In this document: in pieces, positions 36,492 through 44,651 of the stretch
Layout of the letters: every line of letters begins with the position of its first letter
Numbering within the stretch: position 1 is the stretch's first letter
Assembly: GCA_937891465.1 (NCBI GenBank)
Contig: CALAHF010000218.1
Coordinates: forward strand, 1 to 44,651
DNA from: an uncultured Verrucomicrobiales bacterium
GTDB lineage: Bacteria > Verrucomicrobiota > Verrucomicrobiia > Verrucomicrobiales > DEV007
DNA length: 44,651 nucleotides
Direction: 5' to 3'
Translations under genes and position numbers: made by a program
Notes under the pieces: model-generated
The model's input: only the letters and a program-made list of their open reading frames with translations
What the model was told of the DNA's origin: nothing
Database searches by the model: none

Positions 36492-37025
36492 TTAGTTGGC
36501 GGCGTCGCGAGTGTGTTTTACCGTGCCTGAAACGAGAGCTTGTCCCTGGGCATCAAGGATTTTGACTTCGGCATCGATCGAATCTCCGTCTTTTGCGAGA
36601 ACATTCTTCACCGCGAGCGTTCCATTGTCGCCGAACGGAGTTTTCATGTCAGTCGTGCGCGTCGGTGTGGCGATGGAGAGCTCAAACCGAAGGGGCGTTT
36701 CTATTCCAGTGTGGGTGTATTCGCATTCAAAAATTTCGGAAGCAGCATTGTAGGAATACGTCCAGGTGAACTTCTGGTCTTCACCATTCATCGTCCGGTT
36801 GCCGGAAAGAGTAAGGATTCCGTCATCTCCAATAACGCCTTTCCACGTTTCGGTGATGGGAATTTTCTCGTCGGAAGTAGCTCCGCTGAGCTCGCCGGAG
36901 GCGCTCCAGCTCCCGATCAATTTGGCAAAAATCGGATGTTCACTGAAGGGACCCGCAGTGGCTTGCGTTCCCGAGAAAAGAACTCCCGCTACCATTCCTA
37001 ACCACACCACCGATCTTGATTTCAT
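36492..37025 (-). CDS. Secreted protein, possibly DUF1579-like
   Basis: ATG 37025 gives 177 residues with a signal peptide (MKSRSVVWLGMVAGVLFSGTQATAG). The longer open frame to 37127 would overlap the divergent gene and lacks sense. The mature part begins with F-A-K-L-I-G-S-W-S-A-S-G-E-L and contains ITETWKGVIGDDGILTLSG and KFTWTYSYNAASEIFECEY. This pattern (start of a lipocalin-like barrel with G-x-W, then repeated strands) is seen in DUF1579-type proteins. The ligand is unknown. It forms a two-gene unit with the membrane protein at 35898 and is divergent from the acetyltransferase gene. Confidence 0.7.
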   Translation of the reverse strand: MKSRSVVWLGMVAGVLFSGTQATAGPFSEHPIFAKLIGSWSASGELSGATSDEKIPITETWKGVIGDDGILTLSGNRTMNGEDQKFTWTYSYNAASEIFECEYTHTGIETPLRFELSIATPTRTTDMKTPFGDNGTLAVKNVLAKDGDSIDAEVKILDAQGQALVSGTVKHTRDAAN

Positions 37026-37125
37026 GGGGTGATGATGACGATTCGGCTGACTATTAACAAGCGGATTCGGAATTTCTATCCGATTTTCTTGCTTAATGTT
37101 TCCAAATTTTCTACAACTAGGGATC

Positions 37126-38052
37126 ATGTTTTCGATACGGACTCTAGAAAAGGCCGATTGGCCTGCGATCGCTGATTTAATTTACCTCTCGACCAACGTC
37201 TGGTACGAGAAAAATCAGGGACGATCCGCTTTCTCCGGCGGCCCGGAGGTTTGCCAATTGTTTCCAGAGGTCTATAACGACCTCGATCCGCGCTGTGGCA
37301 TCGTTGCCATTCACAGCGAGTCGGGAGCGATCATGGGCTCCTGTTTTTACCATCCCCGCGAAACGCATGTCTCGTTAGGTATCATGAATGTGCATCCGAA
37401 TTATTTCGGTGCAGGCGTTGCGGGCGCTTTGCTGCGTCACATCATCAGTTTTGCTGAGCAACGTGATCTGCCGCTTCGTTTGGTTTCGAGTGCGATGAAT
37501 ATCAATTCGTTTTCGTTGTATTCGCGCTACGGGTTCTCCCCGTTCGAAGTCTATCAAGACATGATTGTCACTGTGCCCAAAAAAGGGCTCGAGCCGCTTG
37601 AGGACGTGCCGGTGAATCGCGTTCGCGAGGCTGATCTCGAAGACGTTTCAGGAATGGGGGCTGCCGAATTTGATATTGCGGGGATTTCCCGTGAGCGGGA
37701 TTATTGTTATTTTATCGAAAACGATACCGGCATTTGGCGGACCTACGTTTCAGTAGATCAGGAGGGAAACATCGACGGCTATTTGGTTTCCGTGGATCAC
37801 CCCGGCAGCTGCATCATCGGGCCCGGCGTTTCGAAATCACAGGACATCGCCATGGCGTTGCTGATTACGCAACTGGATCACTTTCGAGGAAAAACTCCTT
37901 TATTTCTGGTTCCCGCAAACCGCCCCGAATTGGTTTCGATGTGTTACCAGATCGGAGCCCAGAACTGCGAGCTTCATCTGGGGCAGGTTCTCGGTGAAGC
38001 GCAGCCCGTTCAGGGAATCATTATGCCGAGTTTTATGCCGGAGACCGGATAG
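37126..38052 (+). CDS. Tandem GNAT-fold N-acetyltransferase
   Basis: ATG 37126 gives 308 residues; an in-frame ATG at 37096 would add ten. The N-terminal GNAT domain (1-145) shows I-R-T-L-E-K-A-D-W at the start and the acetyl-CoA pyrophosphate loop region MNVHPNYFGAGVAGALLRH, followed by SLYSRYGFSPFEVYQDM. A second, weaker GNAT unit spans about 165-308 (NRVREADLEDVSGMGAAEFD to CELHLGQV). Tandem GNAT proteins acetylate small amines or proteins; the acceptor is unknown. It is cytoplasmic. Copy 6 of the 43-bp element begins 16 bases after the stop. Confidence 0.85.
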   Translation: MFSIRTLEKADWPAIADLIYLSTNVWYEKNQGRSAFSGGPEVCQLFPEVYNDLDPRCGIVAIHSESGAIMGSCFYHPRETHVSLGIMNVHPNYFGAGVAGALLRHIISFAEQRDLPLRLVSSAMNINSFSLYSRYGFSPFEVYQDMIVTVPKKGLEPLEDVPVNRVREADLEDVSGMGAAEFDIAGISRERDYCYFIENDTGIWRTYVSVDQEGNIDGYLVSVDHPGSCIIGPGVSKSQDIAMALLITQLDHFRGKTPLFLVPANRPELVSMCYQIGAQNCELHLGQVLGEAQPVQGIIMPSFMPETG

Positions 38053-38067
38053 GGCGGATGCGTTTTT

Positions 38068-38110
38068 CGATCGAACAGGGTTGATTCATCGAATGTACCC
38101 TATTGGATCG
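38068..38110. repeat. 43-bp palindromic element, copy 6
   Basis: This inverted-core copy has arms AACAGGGT and ACCCTATT and the inner part GATTCATCGAAT. Compared with copy 4 it has compensatory changes at pairs 4/40 (T-A for A-T) and 17/27 (A-T for G-C). It lies between the acetyltransferase stop (38052) and the PQQ-propeller gene start (38200). A possible half-copy (TTCAATTGACCCTATCGAG) follows at 38143-38161. The plus strand is open as F-I-E-C-T-L-L-D-R. Confidence 0.88.
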
Positions 38111-38199
38111 TGAAAACTGAAATGCGAGCGCTCGGAATTTCGTTCAATTGACCCTATCGAGTTACTTGCCATTAGAGGGTGTCGGGGCGAGACTTCGCG

Positions 38200-39651
38200 A
38201 TGAAAATCCTGAAGTTTTTCCTTCTGGCCGCTGTATCCGCGGCAGTTTTTTTTGCAACCTCGATGAATGCGGAGGCTCGAATGTGGACGCAGCAATCGAC
38301 TGGGAAACAAATCGATGCCACGCTTGATAAAGTGGAAAACGGAGTGGCGTATCTCAGGCTGAAAGATGGTCGGGTCGGGCCGGTGAAATTGTCAGATTTG
38401 AGCGCGGATGACCAAGCTTTCATCACTGATTATTTGAAGCCGAAACCTGCAGGGGGCTGGCCTCAGTTTCGCGGGCCGAACCGCGACGGAATTTCAACAG
38501 ACACGGGTTTAAAAAAACAGTGGCCTGCCGACGGACCATCGAAAGTGTGGAGTTACAACAATGCCGGAAACGGATATAGCAGCGTTTCTGTGACAGGTGG
38601 AAAGCTCTACACGTCGGGAACGCGGGAATCGGATGTTGTCATCATCTGTCTGGATGCCGCATCGGGCGAAGAACAGTGGTCAACGGTGATTTCTCAGGAC
38701 GACAAGGAAGGGTATCTTGCGGGATGGGGGCACGGGCCGCGCGGCACGCCGACGTTCAGCGAAGGCATGGTTTTTGCGATGGGGCCGAAGGGAACCGTGG
38801 CGTGTTTGGATGCCAAAAATGGTTCTGCGATTTGGAAAAAACACATGGGGGATGACTTTGCCGGCGAGCCTGGAAAGTGGGGATATGCGTCGTCGCTGCT
38901 GATCGATGGGGCAAAGCTGGTGCTGGCTCCGGGAGGGAAAAAAGCGGGGATTGTCGCCTTGAATAAAAAGACCGGCGACCTGCTTTGGAAGGCAGATGAA
39001 GTAAAGCCGGGCATGGCTGAATATGCGACGATCGTGCCGGCGAATATCAACGGGATCGATCAATACATCCGACTTTTCATGAAAGAGATTGTCTCAGTGA
39101 ATGCGGAGAGTGGCAAGGTGGTGTGGCGTTCTGAATGGCCGGGGGCGACGGCGGTTATTCCGACTCCGATTGTGGATGGAAATGAGATTTTTGTAGGATC
39201 TGGATATGGCGTGGGCTGCAAGATGATCACGATCGACGAGAACAACAAAGCGACTGACAAATGGAACAACAAGGTGATGAAGAATCATCACGGCGGTTTT
39301 GTGAAAGTGGGCGATCACCTCTACGGATTTTCTGATGGAGCCGGTTTGATCTGCCAGTCGTGGGAAACGGGCGAAATGGTTTGGCAGGAAAAAGATCCTC
39401 AGTTTTTGGCAAAGGGAGCCATCACCGTCGCAGATGGAATGATCTACGCGCTCAACGAGCAGAACGGCGGATTGACGCTGACGGATCTTTCGCCAGACGG
39501 CTACCAAGGACCGGTTGGGCGTTTCGTTTTTGGGCCTCAGAGTAAAATTCGCAGCACGAAAGGTCGCATTTGGAGTCACCCTGTGGTTATCGACGGGAAG
39601 CTTTACTTGCGCGATCAGGAGCTCATTTATTGCTACGATGTGAAAAGCTAA
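38200..39651 (+). CDS. Exported SHD1 and PQQ-like beta-propeller protein
   Basis: ATG 38200 gives 483 residues with a signal peptide (MKILKFFLLAAVSAAVFFAT to about residue 27); a GTG at 38179 in frame is less likely. Residues 28-79 match the SHD1 (SLA1 homology) domain often fused to exported PVC proteins (R-M-W-T-x-x-S-T-G-K, LKDGRVGPVKLSDLSADD). The rest is a PQQ-type beta-propeller (G-W-P-Q-F-R-G-P-N-R-D-G-I, then blades such as LDAASGEEQWSTV, LDAKNGSAIWKKH and LNKKTGDLLWKAD). The W-P-x-F-R-G-P motif is a hallmark of PVC propellers that need not bind PQQ. It is exported; a scaffold or binding role is more likely than enzyme action. The CPBP protease gene starts 6 bases after its stop. Confidence 0.92.
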   Translation: MKILKFFLLAAVSAAVFFATSMNAEARMWTQQSTGKQIDATLDKVENGVAYLRLKDGRVGPVKLSDLSADDQAFITDYLKPKPAGGWPQFRGPNRDGISTDTGLKKQWPADGPSKVWSYNNAGNGYSSVSVTGGKLYTSGTRESDVVIICLDAASGEEQWSTVISQDDKEGYLAGWGHGPRGTPTFSEGMVFAMGPKGTVACLDAKNGSAIWKKHMGDDFAGEPGKWGYASSLLIDGAKLVLAPGGKKAGIVALNKKTGDLLWKADEVKPGMAEYATIVPANINGIDQYIRLFMKEIVSVNAESGKVVWRSEWPGATAVIPTPIVDGNEIFVGSGYGVGCKMITIDENNKATDKWNNKVMKNHHGGFVKVGDHLYGFSDGAGLICQSWETGEMVWQEKDPQFLAKGAITVADGMIYALNEQNGGLTLTDLSPDGYQGPVGRFVFGPQSKIRSTKGRIWSHPVVIDGKLYLRDQELIYCYDVKS

Positions 39652-39657
39652 CTTGTT

Positions 39658-41187
39658 TTGGAAGATCCAAATCCTGAGGGATTCACAGAGCCTCCGCCGA
39701 TTCCTGAGTTGGTGGAGAAAGATCGTAAAGCGGGATGGTGGGCGTGGCCGCTGATCGTTTTGTCGATCGCCTACATCGTTTTTCAAACTCAAAACCAGCC
39801 TGCGGAATCTGAGGCTGGTGTAATTGGGGAGGTGAATGAGGATGGTCAAATCTATGTGACGCCGGCGACCGATCTCGCGATTCTCAAAGTGCAGGGAAAG
39901 CTCGCTGTCGGAATTTCGATGGCGAATCCAGTTCAGTCTCAGCAGACCGTCAACCAGCTTGAAGCCGCCGTTACCTCTGACACCACGGCTTTTGCGGTTG
40001 CTGCGTTGCATCGCTTCGTGAATTTTAATGGAAAGGGAATGACTAAGGCGGAGGCGACGTTGGACAAGCGTCGAAAATCTGCGGGTGCGAACCCTGAATA
40101 TTTGGAGCGGGTTTGGCAGGCGCTTTCTGCCGGTGTTTCTGAAAAAGAACGCGAAGCCTGGTCGAAACAGATCGGCTGGTTCGGATCAATTTTGCCGGAA
40201 GATGCGGAGGGCACGGTTCCGAATCGGGCGAAAATTCAGTCCGAAGGACTCTTTGTGGCGGGCTTGATGACCACGGCAATGGGGATGGGATTTTTGGGCG
40301 GGTTTGTTGGCCTTGCGCTGCTGATCACTGCTCTGGTGATGCGAAGTAATGGTAAGTTCTCAACCCGGTTTAAAGCCTTTCAGCAGCCTGCGGGCGTTTT
40401 CCTGGAGGCGTTTGCCATCTATCTAACGCTGATGGCCCTGACGGATTTGCTGGGTATTTATTTGGAGAAAAATGGTCCCGAAGTAGATGATGCTTTTCAG
40501 GTTATCGATCTCACTTACTTTCTTCCGCAGGTTTGTTTTGTGGCGGCATTTGTTATCGGATTGTTCTGGCCGTGCGCTCGTGGGCTTGGGCGAAAGCGGA
40601 TTTTTCAACTGCTGGGGATTCATCGTGGACAAGGAATTGGGCGCGAGATTCTTGCCGGATTTGTCGGTTATCTCGCGATGATTCCGGTGGCAGCGCTGGG
40701 AATGGTCGTGACATTCATTTTGATGCTCGCGGTCGGAATCGACGCCACAGGGCTTTCAGCTCAGGAAGGCGTTGATGCCGAACCAGCGGCGATTGAGTCG
40801 ACTGATCAGGCTGAAGACGTTGCCAGTCCGATTCCTGCCGCGCCTTCACATCCAGCGGCCGAGTGGGTTGCGATTGGCGGATGGAAAATGAAGCTCTTCG
40901 TGTTTGTGCTCGCTGCGATCATCGCGCCGCTGTTTGAGGAGACGATGTTTCGCGGGGCGTTGTTTCGCGCGTTTCGATCTCGCTGGGGATTTATCGTCTC
41001 CGCGCTGATTGGCGGATTTATTTTTGCGATCATTCACCCGCAAGGCTGGCTTGCTGCGCCAGCGCTCACCGCGATGGGCGTAGGCTTTGCCGTGATTCGC
41101 GAATGGCGTGATTCATTGATTGCCCCCATGGTCGCTCATGCCGTGAACAATGGATTGATCGTTGGTGGCCTTGTTTTGGTGTTGTGA
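39658..41187 (+). CDS. CPBP family intramembrane metalloprotease
   Basis: The start is TTG 39658, six bases after the stop of the propeller gene; no ATG occurs near, and the frame begins here with E-D-P-N-P-E-G-F. The protein has 509 residues with a first membrane helix near 25-40, a periplasmic or cytoplasmic part of about 140 residues, and then about seven helices. The CPBP/Rce1 active-site motifs are present: F426-E-E-T-M-F-R432, F-A-I-I-H460 and H494-A-V-N-N. The family includes CAAX-type proteases and bacteriocin self-protection proteins; the substrate is unknown. The close spacing suggests translational coupling to the propeller protein. The N-terminal 200 residues are unusual for the family and of unknown function. 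Confidence 0.9.
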   Translation: MEDPNPEGFTEPPPIPELVEKDRKAGWWAWPLIVLSIAYIVFQTQNQPAESEAGVIGEVNEDGQIYVTPATDLAILKVQGKLAVGISMANPVQSQQTVNQLEAAVTSDTTAFAVAALHRFVNFNGKGMTKAEATLDKRRKSAGANPEYLERVWQALSAGVSEKEREAWSKQIGWFGSILPEDAEGTVPNRAKIQSEGLFVAGLMTTAMGMGFLGGFVGLALLITALVMRSNGKFSTRFKAFQQPAGVFLEAFAIYLTLMALTDLLGIYLEKNGPEVDDAFQVIDLTYFLPQVCFVAAFVIGLFWPCARGLGRKRIFQLLGIHRGQGIGREILAGFVGYLAMIPVAALGMVVTFILMLAVGIDATGLSAQEGVDAEPAAIESTDQAEDVASPIPAAPSHPAAEWVAIGGWKMKLFVFVLAAIIAPLFEETMFRGALFRAFRSRWGFIVSALIGGFIFAIIHPQGWLAAPALTAMGVGFAVIREWRDSLIAPMVAHAVNNGLIVGGLVLVL

Positions 41188-41216
41188 GGTTTACCAAAGA
41201 GCGGCGGGCATTCAAT

Positions 41217-42761
41217 TCAGCGATTTTGCTTTTTCACTGAATCGAGCTGAGCTTGCAGCTCTGCAACGATGTTCGGATTTTCGTCCCAAAGATTCTTCGT
41301 CTCCGAGGGATCGTTTGCGACATTGTAAAGCTGACCGGCAGGACCTCCGTCTTTGGCGGGATCGATTGTTTTCGGGTAGGTGAAGCCGCCGGAGCCGCGT
41401 TGTGGAATCATTTTCCACGGCCCTTTTCGGATTGCGAAATCGCCCCACAACGAATGGTGAATTGCAAATTCACGGACGGGCTTCTCCGGTTTCGCCGCCA
41501 AGAGGGCGGGGAGAACGTTGGTGCTGTCCTGGCCTGCGGTGTCCGGTAGATTTTCGCCGACGATCGCCGCGCTGGTTTTTAACAAATCGGTGAGCTCAAT
41601 AAGCACGTTGCTGACGGAGCCCGCGGGCGTTTTTCCGGGCCAGCGAACGACGAAGGGGACGCGATGGCCGCCTTCCCAAATGTCGGCTTTTGTTCCACGG
41701 TATTTCATATTTCCCTGATGCCCGTAGGTTTTCATGGAGGCACCGCGTTTGCTGATTCGATATTTCGCAACGTCATCAGCTTCTTGCGGTTTCCACCAAT
41801 GATAGAGCCCGCCGTTGTCGGAGGTGAAAATGACGAGCGTGTTTTCGGCCATGCCAGTTCGGTCCAACGCGTCAAGAATTGCTCCAACAAAGGCATCGGT
41901 TTCGACAACAAAGTCTCCGTAATCGCCGGCTTCGCTTCGACCGAGGAATTCATCGTTTGGCACGACTGGTAGATGGGGACTGGAAAGAGGTGCGTAGAGA
42001 AAAAACGGACGATCGGGCCGCTCAGCGGCTTGTTGTTCAATGACTGAAACGGCCTCGCCAGCAAAACGTGGCATGACGCCTCGAATGGCGAAATCTGCGG
42101 AGCGAACGCCTTCATCAACAGAGATGAATTCGGTCTGCATCCGAGGATGAGGAATGTTTGGAATGTGAACCGGGCGATCATTTTTCAGGTAGCAAAACGG
42201 CGACATGTTGAGTGAGGCCGAAATTCCAAAATAGGAATCGAACCCGACCGCCGTGGGGCCGCCGGTGATCGGAACGGAGTAATCAACTTCTGTTCCGGGA
42301 CGCGGTTTCGTTTTTCGATCGATTGAAACGGCCCGCATGGGATTCCCTTCGTTGTCAGTAAACGTCATGCCGAGGTGCCATTTTCCAACGCACGCGGTAT
42401 CGTAGCCAGAGGATTTTAAGAGCGATGCAACAGTTACCTGATCGGGCTTGATCAGAGGTGGATCGAATCCATCCAACACCCGATACTTCAATCGTGTTCT
42501 CCAACAGTAACGTCCTGTGAGAATGCCGTAGCGTGTGGGGGTGCAGACTGCCGAAGGCGTGTGAGCATCGGTGAATCGCATTCCTTCCGCAGCCATTCGA
42601 TCGACGTGTGGCGTTTGGATTTTTGACTCTGGATTGTAGCAGGAGACGTCACCAATTCCGAGATCATCAGCGAGGATGTAAACGATGTTTGGGTGTTTTG
42701 GCGCAGCGTGGGTGGTTGCGATAAATCCGGTGAGAAGCAGCCCGAGTGCAAGTCGATTCAT
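41217..42761 (-). CDS. Secreted arylsulfatase A-like sulfatase with C-T-P-T-R site
   Basis: ATG 42761 gives 514 residues with a signal peptide (MNRLALGLLLTGFIATTHAAPK); the frame is open upstream to 42857. The metal-binding pair is in YILADDLGIGDVSCY. The active-site motif is V-C-T-P-T-R-Y with C73, which has Thr in place of the usual Ser after Pro; this form occurs in many PVC arylsulfatases and should still be a substrate of the formylglycine-generating enzyme. GKWHLGM and FTSDNGGLYHWWKPQE are other family signatures. The long type with YGIS or YFGIS (SYFGISASLNM) is that of arylsulfatase A-like and choline-sulfatase-type members. It stands alone, convergent with the CPBP gene and divergent from avtA. 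Confidence 0.94.
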   Translation of the reverse strand: MNRLALGLLLTGFIATTHAAPKHPNIVYILADDLGIGDVSCYNPESKIQTPHVDRMAAEGMRFTDAHTPSAVCTPTRYGILTGRYCWRTRLKYRVLDGFDPPLIKPDQVTVASLLKSSGYDTACVGKWHLGMTFTDNEGNPMRAVSIDRKTKPRPGTEVDYSVPITGGPTAVGFDSYFGISASLNMSPFCYLKNDRPVHIPNIPHPRMQTEFISVDEGVRSADFAIRGVMPRFAGEAVSVIEQQAAERPDRPFFLYAPLSSPHLPVVPNDEFLGRSEAGDYGDFVVETDAFVGAILDALDRTGMAENTLVIFTSDNGGLYHWWKPQEADDVAKYRISKRGASMKTYGHQGNMKYRGTKADIWEGGHRVPFVVRWPGKTPAGSVSNVLIELTDLLKTSAAIVGENLPDTAGQDSTNVLPALLAAKPEKPVREFAIHHSLWGDFAIRKGPWKMIPQRGSGGFTYPKTIDPAKDGGPAGQLYNVANDPSETKNLWDENPNIVAELQAQLDSVKKQNR

Positions 42762-42906
42762 GTTTGAATTGAATCGAATTAAAGGCGCGAGGTAAAGCAC
42801 TCTGCTGAAAGAATCAGGGGAAGAGAGTCTGAAAAAAAAATCGCGAATTATCGCCATGACACTCGGCCGCGCTCGACGAATCCAAATCCTCAGGTAAATT
42901 CCCGCT

Positions 42907-44184
42907 GTGAATTATCCAAAATCAATCTTTGGCGAGAATTTGACCAAACCCAGCGGCACGACCGATCTGATGAATGATCTCGGCGAAGCGCTGGCACTGG
43001 GCGCGGGGAAAATTCATTTGCTGGGAGGCGGAACCCCGGCGCAAATCCCTGCCGTTCAGGACATTTGGCGGGCGCGGATGGCTGCCATGATTTCTGACGA
43101 GCCGGATGTCTTTGATGCGATGCTGTCGAATTACGATCAGCCAGCGGGGAATCCCCACTTTCGCGAGGCGATGGCGGGTTTTTTGAATCGTGAATTTGGG
43201 TGGCCGGTGACCGCTAAGAATATAGGCATCACCAATGGCGGTCAGACGGCTTTTTTCATGCTGTTGAATCGATTCGCCGGCCGAATGACTGATGATTCGC
43301 ATCGCAAAATTCTCCTCCCGCTTGTGCCGGAATACATCGGCTACGGCGATCAGGGTGTCGGGCGTGATGGTTTGTTTACTGCCCGAAAGCCGCGGATCGA
43401 GGAGCTGGGCGACCGACAATTTAAATATCGCGTCGATTTCGAAAACCTGAACGCTGACGCGGAAACGACCGGCGCCATTTGTGTTTCCCGCCCGACCAAT
43501 CCCAGCAGCAATGTCCTGACCGACAACGAGATCACCAGGCTTTCCGACGAAGCCATACGACTCGGAGTGCCGCTGATCATCGACAATGCTTATGGTCAGC
43601 CGTTTCCCGGAGTCATTTTCGAAGACGTCACGCCCGTTTGGGATGAGCACATCATTTTGACGATGAGTTTAAGCAAACTCGGGCTCCCCGGAACGCGCTC
43701 GGGAATCGTCGTCGCTGCCGAAGAGACCATCGCCGAATTGAGCTCGATGACGGCGATCATGGGGCTGGCGAACAACAACATCGGGCAGGGGATTGTGAAG
43801 CCGTTCATCGAATCCGGCGAGGTGTTGAAGATCTCGCACGAAATCATCGAACCGTTTTACCGTCGACGATCAGCGATGGCTCAGGAACTTGCCCATGAAC
43901 TGTTGCCTGCAGATTTGCCATGGAAAATGCACCGTTCCGAAGGTGCATTCTTCATCTGGTTCTGGTTTGAAGGAATGAAGATCACCGCCAAGGAATTGTA
44001 TGATCGATTAAAAGCGCGCAACGTCATCGTCATTCCCGGAAACTACTTTTTCTACGGCCTTGAAACAGTGGACGACGACTGGAAGCATCGGGATGAGTGC
44101 ATTCGCGTGAGCTTTACTCAGGGAGAAGCCACCTTGCGGGAAGGCTTTCGAATTCTCGGCGAAGAACTCGCCAACGCGTGGTGA
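42907..44184 (+). CDS. avtA: Valine-pyruvate aminotransferase
   Basis: The start is GTG 42907 and the protein has 425 residues, close to the E. coli enzyme (417). It is a fold-type I PLP aminotransferase with MNYPKSIFGENLTKPSGTTDL at the N-terminus in the pattern of AvtA, LGGGTPAQIPAVQDIW, NYDQPAGN, ITNGGQTAFFMLLNRFAGR, PLVPEYIGYGDQGV, CVSRPTNPSSNV and IIDNAYGQPFPG. The PLP lysine is K257 in SLSKLGLPGTRSG. It transfers the amino group between valine or alanine and 2-oxoisovalerate or pyruvate, linking branched-chain amino acid and alanine metabolism in the cytoplasm. Similarity to the E. coli protein as I recall it is high over the whole length. It precedes the initiator tRNA by about 110 bases. 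Confidence 0.95.
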   Translation: MNYPKSIFGENLTKPSGTTDLMNDLGEALALGAGKIHLLGGGTPAQIPAVQDIWRARMAAMISDEPDVFDAMLSNYDQPAGNPHFREAMAGFLNREFGWPVTAKNIGITNGGQTAFFMLLNRFAGRMTDDSHRKILLPLVPEYIGYGDQGVGRDGLFTARKPRIEELGDRQFKYRVDFENLNADAETTGAICVSRPTNPSSNVLTDNEITRLSDEAIRLGVPLIIDNAYGQPFPGVIFEDVTPVWDEHIILTMSLSKLGLPGTRSGIVVAAEETIAELSSMTAIMGLANNNIGQGIVKPFIESGEVLKISHEIIEPFYRRRSAMAQELAHELLPADLPWKMHRSEGAFFIWFWFEGMKITAKELYDRLKARNVIVIPGNYFFYGLETVDDDWKHRDECIRVSFTQGEATLREGFRILGEELANAW

Positions 44185-44293
44185 AGCCAGTCTAAAAGTT
44201 AAGGTTTCGAGAAAGTTCCAAAAACGTTTGCAAAGCCGGTGATTCCCCGCATATTCGGCGTCCACGAAATCAGCAATGAATTCGTTCCTAGAC

Positions 44294-44367
<74 letters not shown>

Positions 44368-44374
44368 TTCATTA

Positions 44375-44409
44375 AAACCCTGTAACTTAAACGGTTGCAG
44401 GGTTTTTTT
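44375..44409 (+). terminator. Rho-independent terminator after tRNA-fMet
   Basis: A 12-base stem, AAACCCTGTAAC with GTTGCAGGGTTT (one G-T pair), encloses a 7-base loop and is followed by a run of seven T. It begins 8 bases after the tRNA end. It is the clearest intrinsic terminator in the window. Confidence 0.85.
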
Positions 44410-44651
44410 GTGCCTTTTTCGGAAGAACGCAAAAACGCAAGAATACCCCCAAAATGACCCTAAATACACGTTTTCAGATGATGAAACGGATGATGAAAAA
44501 ACGATCATTCGAGAATGGCCTAAATTTTTGAATCATCGACATATCCACTCATCAAGATGTGATGATTCGTTCGAGGCTTAAAATCGCGTTCTAAGACGTC
44601 GCCGGCGTTTTGCTTGTGCAGATCCATTTAAACGGCTCCACGTCGATTCTA
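44410..44651. other. Window end: no gene seen, possible end of a minus-strand gene
   Basis: The stretch 44410-44590 shows no convincing gene. From the right edge to a stop at 44591-44593 a minus-strand frame of 19 codons reads R-I-D-V-E-P-F-K-W-I-C-T-S-K-T-P-A-T-S. The P-F-K-W part is reminiscent of the C-terminus of some IS630-type transposases, but this is too short to claim. Since the tRNA lies next to it, an inserted element further right is possible. Confidence 0.3.

Noticed and set aside
39094-40011. Minus-strand open frame of 305 codons
   Set aside because: It lies antisense to the propeller and CPBP protease genes, both of which have clear domains; the translation is rich in Arg, His and Asn and resembles no protein.

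Overview
The window reads as chromosomal DNA of a Verrucomicrobiota bacterium (PVC superphylum), inferred from gene content. It carries five secreted sulfatases, a DUF1501 / DUF1549-DUF1553 / cytochrome-WD40 gene trio, a 'membrane-bound dehydrogenase' type haem protein, an SHD1-PQQ propeller protein and twin-arginine exported sugar isomerase-like proteins. No phage, rRNA or CRISPR was seen.

Layout. 1-2600: the end of a hybrid histidine kinase (its 5' part lies outside the window), a Tat-exported TIM-barrel isomerase-like protein and a small membrane protein. 2679-7204: an alpha/beta hydrolase, a secreted protein of unknown function broken by a one-base frameshift, a PAS-AraC regulator, and two small unknown genes. 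7213-14516 (minus): a compact polysaccharide-desulfation locus of one haem-propeller-discoidin protein and three sulfatases. 15163-23316 (minus): a giant 2717-residue secreted M6 metalloprotease with about ten Ig-like repeats and a duplicated C-terminal module. 23784-30587 (plus): the PVC-specific trio DUF1501, DUF1549/1553 and cytochrome-WD40. 30604-33783: two ankyrin genes (one broken by an in-frame stop) flanking a fourth sulfatase, plus an AT-rich ORF remnant. 34053-38052: Rex, YebC, two small envelope proteins and a tandem GNAT. 38200-42761: an SHD1-PQQ propeller protein followed closely by a CPBP membrane protease, and a fifth sulfatase. 42907-44410: valine-pyruvate aminotransferase (avtA), initiator tRNA and a terminator.

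The most unusual feature is a family of 43-bp palindromic elements: six full-length copies that align without gaps, plus one rearranged half-copy. They have compensatory changes in the paired arms and one reading frame that is open in every copy (F-x-E-x-T-L-[LF]-x-R). Five copies are intergenic. The sixth, with the half-copy next to it, lies in frame inside the WD40 gene. This resembles in concept the Rickettsia palindromic elements that insert in frame into genes, but the sequence is different and I do not recognise it.

The genes suggest a marine or polysaccharide-degrading lifestyle: exported sulfatases remove sulfate from glycans while exported haem and propeller proteins handle oxidation. 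That link is inferred from gene content only.
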